7,526 bases of DNA from an uncultured Oscillospiraceae bacterium. GTDB taxonomy: Bacteria; Bacillota_A; Clostridia; Oscillospirales; Oscillospiraceae. Position 1 is the stretch's first letter. The number at the start of each line of letters is the position of its first letter. The notes beneath the pieces were generated by a model, which made no database searches, had not been told where the DNA came from, and worked only from the letters and a program-made list of their open reading frames with translations. A program made the translations under genes and the position numbers. The DNA lies in assembly GCA_947631215.1 (NCBI GenBank), contig CANRKN010000096.1, positions 1 to 7,526 on the forward strand, read 5' to 3'. Below, piece by piece: positions 6,535-7,526 of the stretch.

Positions 6535-6553
6535 TATGCTAACCGTCTGTCAA
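6525..6553 (-). promoter_or_regulatory. Promoter of the SPFH-RHH operon
   Basis: On the minus strand a perfect TTGACA (6553-6548) is followed after exactly 17 bp by TATCAT (6530-6525; 5 of 6 matches). Predicted start is near 6518, about 25 bases before ATG 6492. This is the strongest match to consensus in the window. Confidence 0.8.
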
Positions 6554-6575
6554 GAGGGACCACATATAAAATGCT

Positions 6576-6653
6576 CCCGCAAAGGCCCAATGAAATGGGT
6601 TTTGCGGGAAAATGGGGTCCCCATGCGAGCCCAGTGAAACGGGTCGCATGGGG
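6576..6653. repeat. Two tandem hairpins of one structural family
   Basis: Hairpin 1 (6576-6608) pairs CCCGCAAA with TTTGCGGG. Hairpin 2 (6619-6653) pairs CCCCATGCG with CGCATGGGG. Inside each, at the same place, come one unpaired 5' purine, a G-T wobble, CCC:GGG and a loop sharing TGAAA (GCCCAATGAAATGGGT against GCCCAGTGAAACGGGT). The inner cores are 44 bases apart, and GGGAAAA follows each unit. The core is conserved while the outer stems differ yet stay self-complementary, the pattern of a structured RNA or a palindromic dispersed repeat. There is no clean U-tract directly after either stem on either strand, so terminator function is unlikely. It lies in the 257-base gene-free stretch between the SPFH start and the recombinase remnant. 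Confidence 0.75.
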
Positions 6654-6731
6654 AAAAGGAAGAAGAGCTTTGACCGATGAGGGGGTCTGGCTTTGGCGCG
6701 CTCTCATAAGACAGTACAATATCAGTTTTCG

Positions 6732-6762
6732 GGAATGGCATGGCTTCGGTCATGCCATTTCC
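6732..6762. repeat. Stable hairpin at the 3' end of the recombinase remnant
   Basis: AATGGCATG (6734-6742) pairs with CATGCCATT (6751-6759). A G-T wobble and a C-G pair extend the stem to a loop that reads C(TTCG)G on the plus strand, a known very stable tetraloop; GG and CC extend the base past a one-base bulge. The recombinase stop (6750-6752) lies inside the hairpin. No T-tract follows on the minus strand, and only TTTCC lies at the base on the plus strand, so a terminator role is uncertain. Confidence 0.6.
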
Positions 6763-7300
6763 TCTTGCATAAGCTCGTCTATGGGGATGAACCCCACAAA
6801 GTCATAGGAAATGTGGATACTCTGCCGCCGCTTGCCGTCGCCCTTGTTCGGCTCGTCAATGTAGATGGCCTTTACCAGCTCATGCAGAGCGTAGGGCGTC
6901 GTTCTTCCAGCCCAACATATTTGTGCGCCTGGGCTATGAAGCGTTCCACATCATCGGTTTTCTGCGTCTGCTGGGCTATCTCCTTGGTGAGTGTTTCAAT
7001 CTCCTTTTTGAGCTGCGATTGCTCGTCCTCATAGGTCCTGCTCATGGAGGCGAACCGCTCGTCGGAGATCGTGCCGTTCACCCGGTCCTCATACAGCCGC
7101 ATGAAGATGCGATCCAGCTCGTCCAGCCGTTTCTCCGCCTTGGACAGCTTCTTTTTGCCCACACGGATGGCCTCGTCGGACGCCAGCTTCAGCTTGTCTC
7201 CTATGACCGCCCGGAAGTGCGCCTCATGCGTGGTCACATAGGAAATGACCATCTGCATGTGCCGCAGCACCATGTCCTCCAACACCACCGCACGGATAAG
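6750..7300 (-). pseudogene. Large serine recombinase C-terminal remnant (DUF4368-type), truncated and frameshifted
   Basis: The translation from about 7300 (LIRAVVLEDMVLRHMQMVI onward) to 6750 matches the C-terminal part of TndX/TnpX-like large serine recombinases: the coiled-coil segment KKLSKAEKRLDELDRIFMRLYEDRVNGTISDERF, then VERFIAQAHKYVGLEE. There the frame breaks and closes at a TAG (6872). The continuation is in the next frame: PYALHELVKAIYIDEPNKGDGKRRQSIHISYDFVGFIPIDELMQEEMA, ending at TGA 6750-6752, a typical end for this family. Restoring one base near 6900/6901 would turn GAACGACG into GAACTGACG and read EELTPYALHEL. The catalytic serine domain, recombinase domain and most of the zinc ribbon are absent. 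The open frame reaches upstream to an ATG at 7381 overlapping the LysR stop, but residues before about 28 show no family likeness. This is a scar of a mobile element. Confidence 0.85.
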
Positions 7301-7310
7301 CCCCTTTGAT

Positions 7311-7327
7311 CGCACAAAAATTGTGCG
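7311..7327. repeat. Perfect inverted repeat beside the recombinase breakpoint
   Basis: CGCACAA (7311-7317) and TTGTGCG (7321-7327) are perfect arms around AAA, about 10 bases from where recombinase similarity starts and 44 bases after the LysR stop. A second small repeat, GCTCC and GGAGC around TGC, lies at 7333-7345. They may be remains of the LysR terminator or an element end; neither has a following T-tract on the minus strand. Confidence 0.45.
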
Positions 7328-7370
7328 GCTGCGCTCCTGCGGAGCTTCCTCTGAAGAATTGTTCAGTGTG

Positions 7371-7526
7371 CTACCTCGCATTCATTTCTCTCTGGACGCT
7401 TTCCAGAAAACGCTCCGCGATGGGTGAAAAGACCTGATACTTTTTCCATACCAGGTATATCCGGGTCTCCAGCCGGGGCGACAGGGGCCGGAACACCAGG
7501 CCGCTGTCCGGGCTCGTGTCGATAAG
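7371..7526 (-). CDS. LysR-type transcriptional regulator, C-terminal end (partial)
   Basis: Fifty-one codons and a TAG (7371-7373) enter from the right edge in frame. The peptide ends SGLVFRPLSPRLETRIYLVWKKYQVFSPIAERFLESVQREMNAR, which looks like the last strand and helix of a LysR effector-binding domain: V/I-F-RPL, then the YLVWKK strand and a helix starting SPIAERFLE. LysR proteins are about 300 residues, so roughly five sixths of the gene, including the DNA-binding domain, lies outside. LysR genes often sit divergent to their targets, so the target is probably to the right of the window. The mobile-element remnant follows directly behind its stop. The reading is firm for the family, not for any specific function. 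Confidence 0.8.
   Translation of the reverse strand, partial: LIDTSPDSGLVFRPLSPRLETRIYLVWKKYQVFSPIAERFLESVQREMNAR

Noticed and set aside
6693..6720. Plus-strand promoter-like pair TTGGCG and TACAAT with 16 bp spacing
   Set aside because: No plus-strand gene or terminator follows, and the -35 matches only 4 of 6. It is kept only as a possible source of a plus-strand transcript through the UUCG hairpin.
6550..6753. Open frame of 67 codons on the minus strand beginning MTEAMPFPKTDIVLSYESAPKPDPL and overlapping the recombinase stop as ATGA
   Set aside because: The second half is a translation of the two tandem hairpins, and the overlap arises inside the stable hairpin. The first 28 residues could be a fragment of a mobile-element gene, but no family is recognised and no ribosome site stands out.
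7333..7370. Intrinsic terminator for the LysR gene
   Set aside because: The small GCTCC/GGAGC stem is only 5 bp, and the T-run that follows lies 14 bases further on, inside another inverted repeat, so it does not fit a normal terminator.
7301..7381. The first 27 codons of the recombinase remnant frame (from ATG 7381) as a true N-terminus
   Set aside because: They show no likeness to the family's zinc-ribbon region and overlap the LysR stop. The frame is probably open by chance between the LysR stop and the breakpoint.

Overview
The window looks like chromosomal DNA from a GC-rich, Gram-positive gut-type Firmicute, most likely an Oscillospiraceae or other Clostridia relative. This is an inference from the gene content: DegV, a DUF4358-like secreted protein, an SPFH protein paired with an Arc-like protein, a heterodimeric ABC exporter and a DUF4368-type large serine recombinase. 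Purine-rich Shine-Dalgarno sites and canonical sigma-A-like promoters agree with it. No species can be named from the sequence alone. Every supported gene lies on the minus strand, so transcription runs from high to low coordinates.

In transcription order the window holds: the last 51 codons of a LysR-type regulator (7526-7371); a decayed C-terminal piece of a large serine recombinase, truncated at its 5' end and frameshifted by one missing base (about 7300-6750); a non-coding stretch with a very stable hairpin and two tandem, structurally matching hairpins (6762-6576); an SPFH/Band 7 membrane protein with a ribbon-helix-helix (Arc-like) gene 7 bases behind it (6492-5245); a secreted DUF4358-plus-transglutaminase-like protein (5137-4007); a DegV fatty-acid-binding protein (3852-2989); and two overlapping ABC exporter half-transporter genes (2871-1090, and 1097 running off the left edge).

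The intergenic regions are readable. Four transcription units (SPFH-RHH, transglutaminase, degV, ABC pair) each have a -35/-10 pair with exactly 17 bp spacing. The first three units each end in, or are followed by, a good intrinsic terminator. Three of the four promoters carry a perfect inverted repeat, each of a different sequence, placed where a repressor would act: over the -10 (SPFH), over the -35 (transglutaminase) and at the predicted transcription start (degV). The ABC promoter is packed against the degV terminator so that its -35 lies in the terminator's T-tract.

The two ABC proteins should form one heterodimeric exporter with one degenerate ATP site. The SPFH and ribbon-helix-helix genes form a two-gene operon. 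Nothing directly ties the transglutaminase or DegV units to their neighbours beyond strand and proximity. The least ordinary parts are the tandem hairpins with different but self-complementary stems, the SPFH-RHH operon with its operator-like palindrome, the DUF4358-transglutaminase fusion and the recombinase scar.
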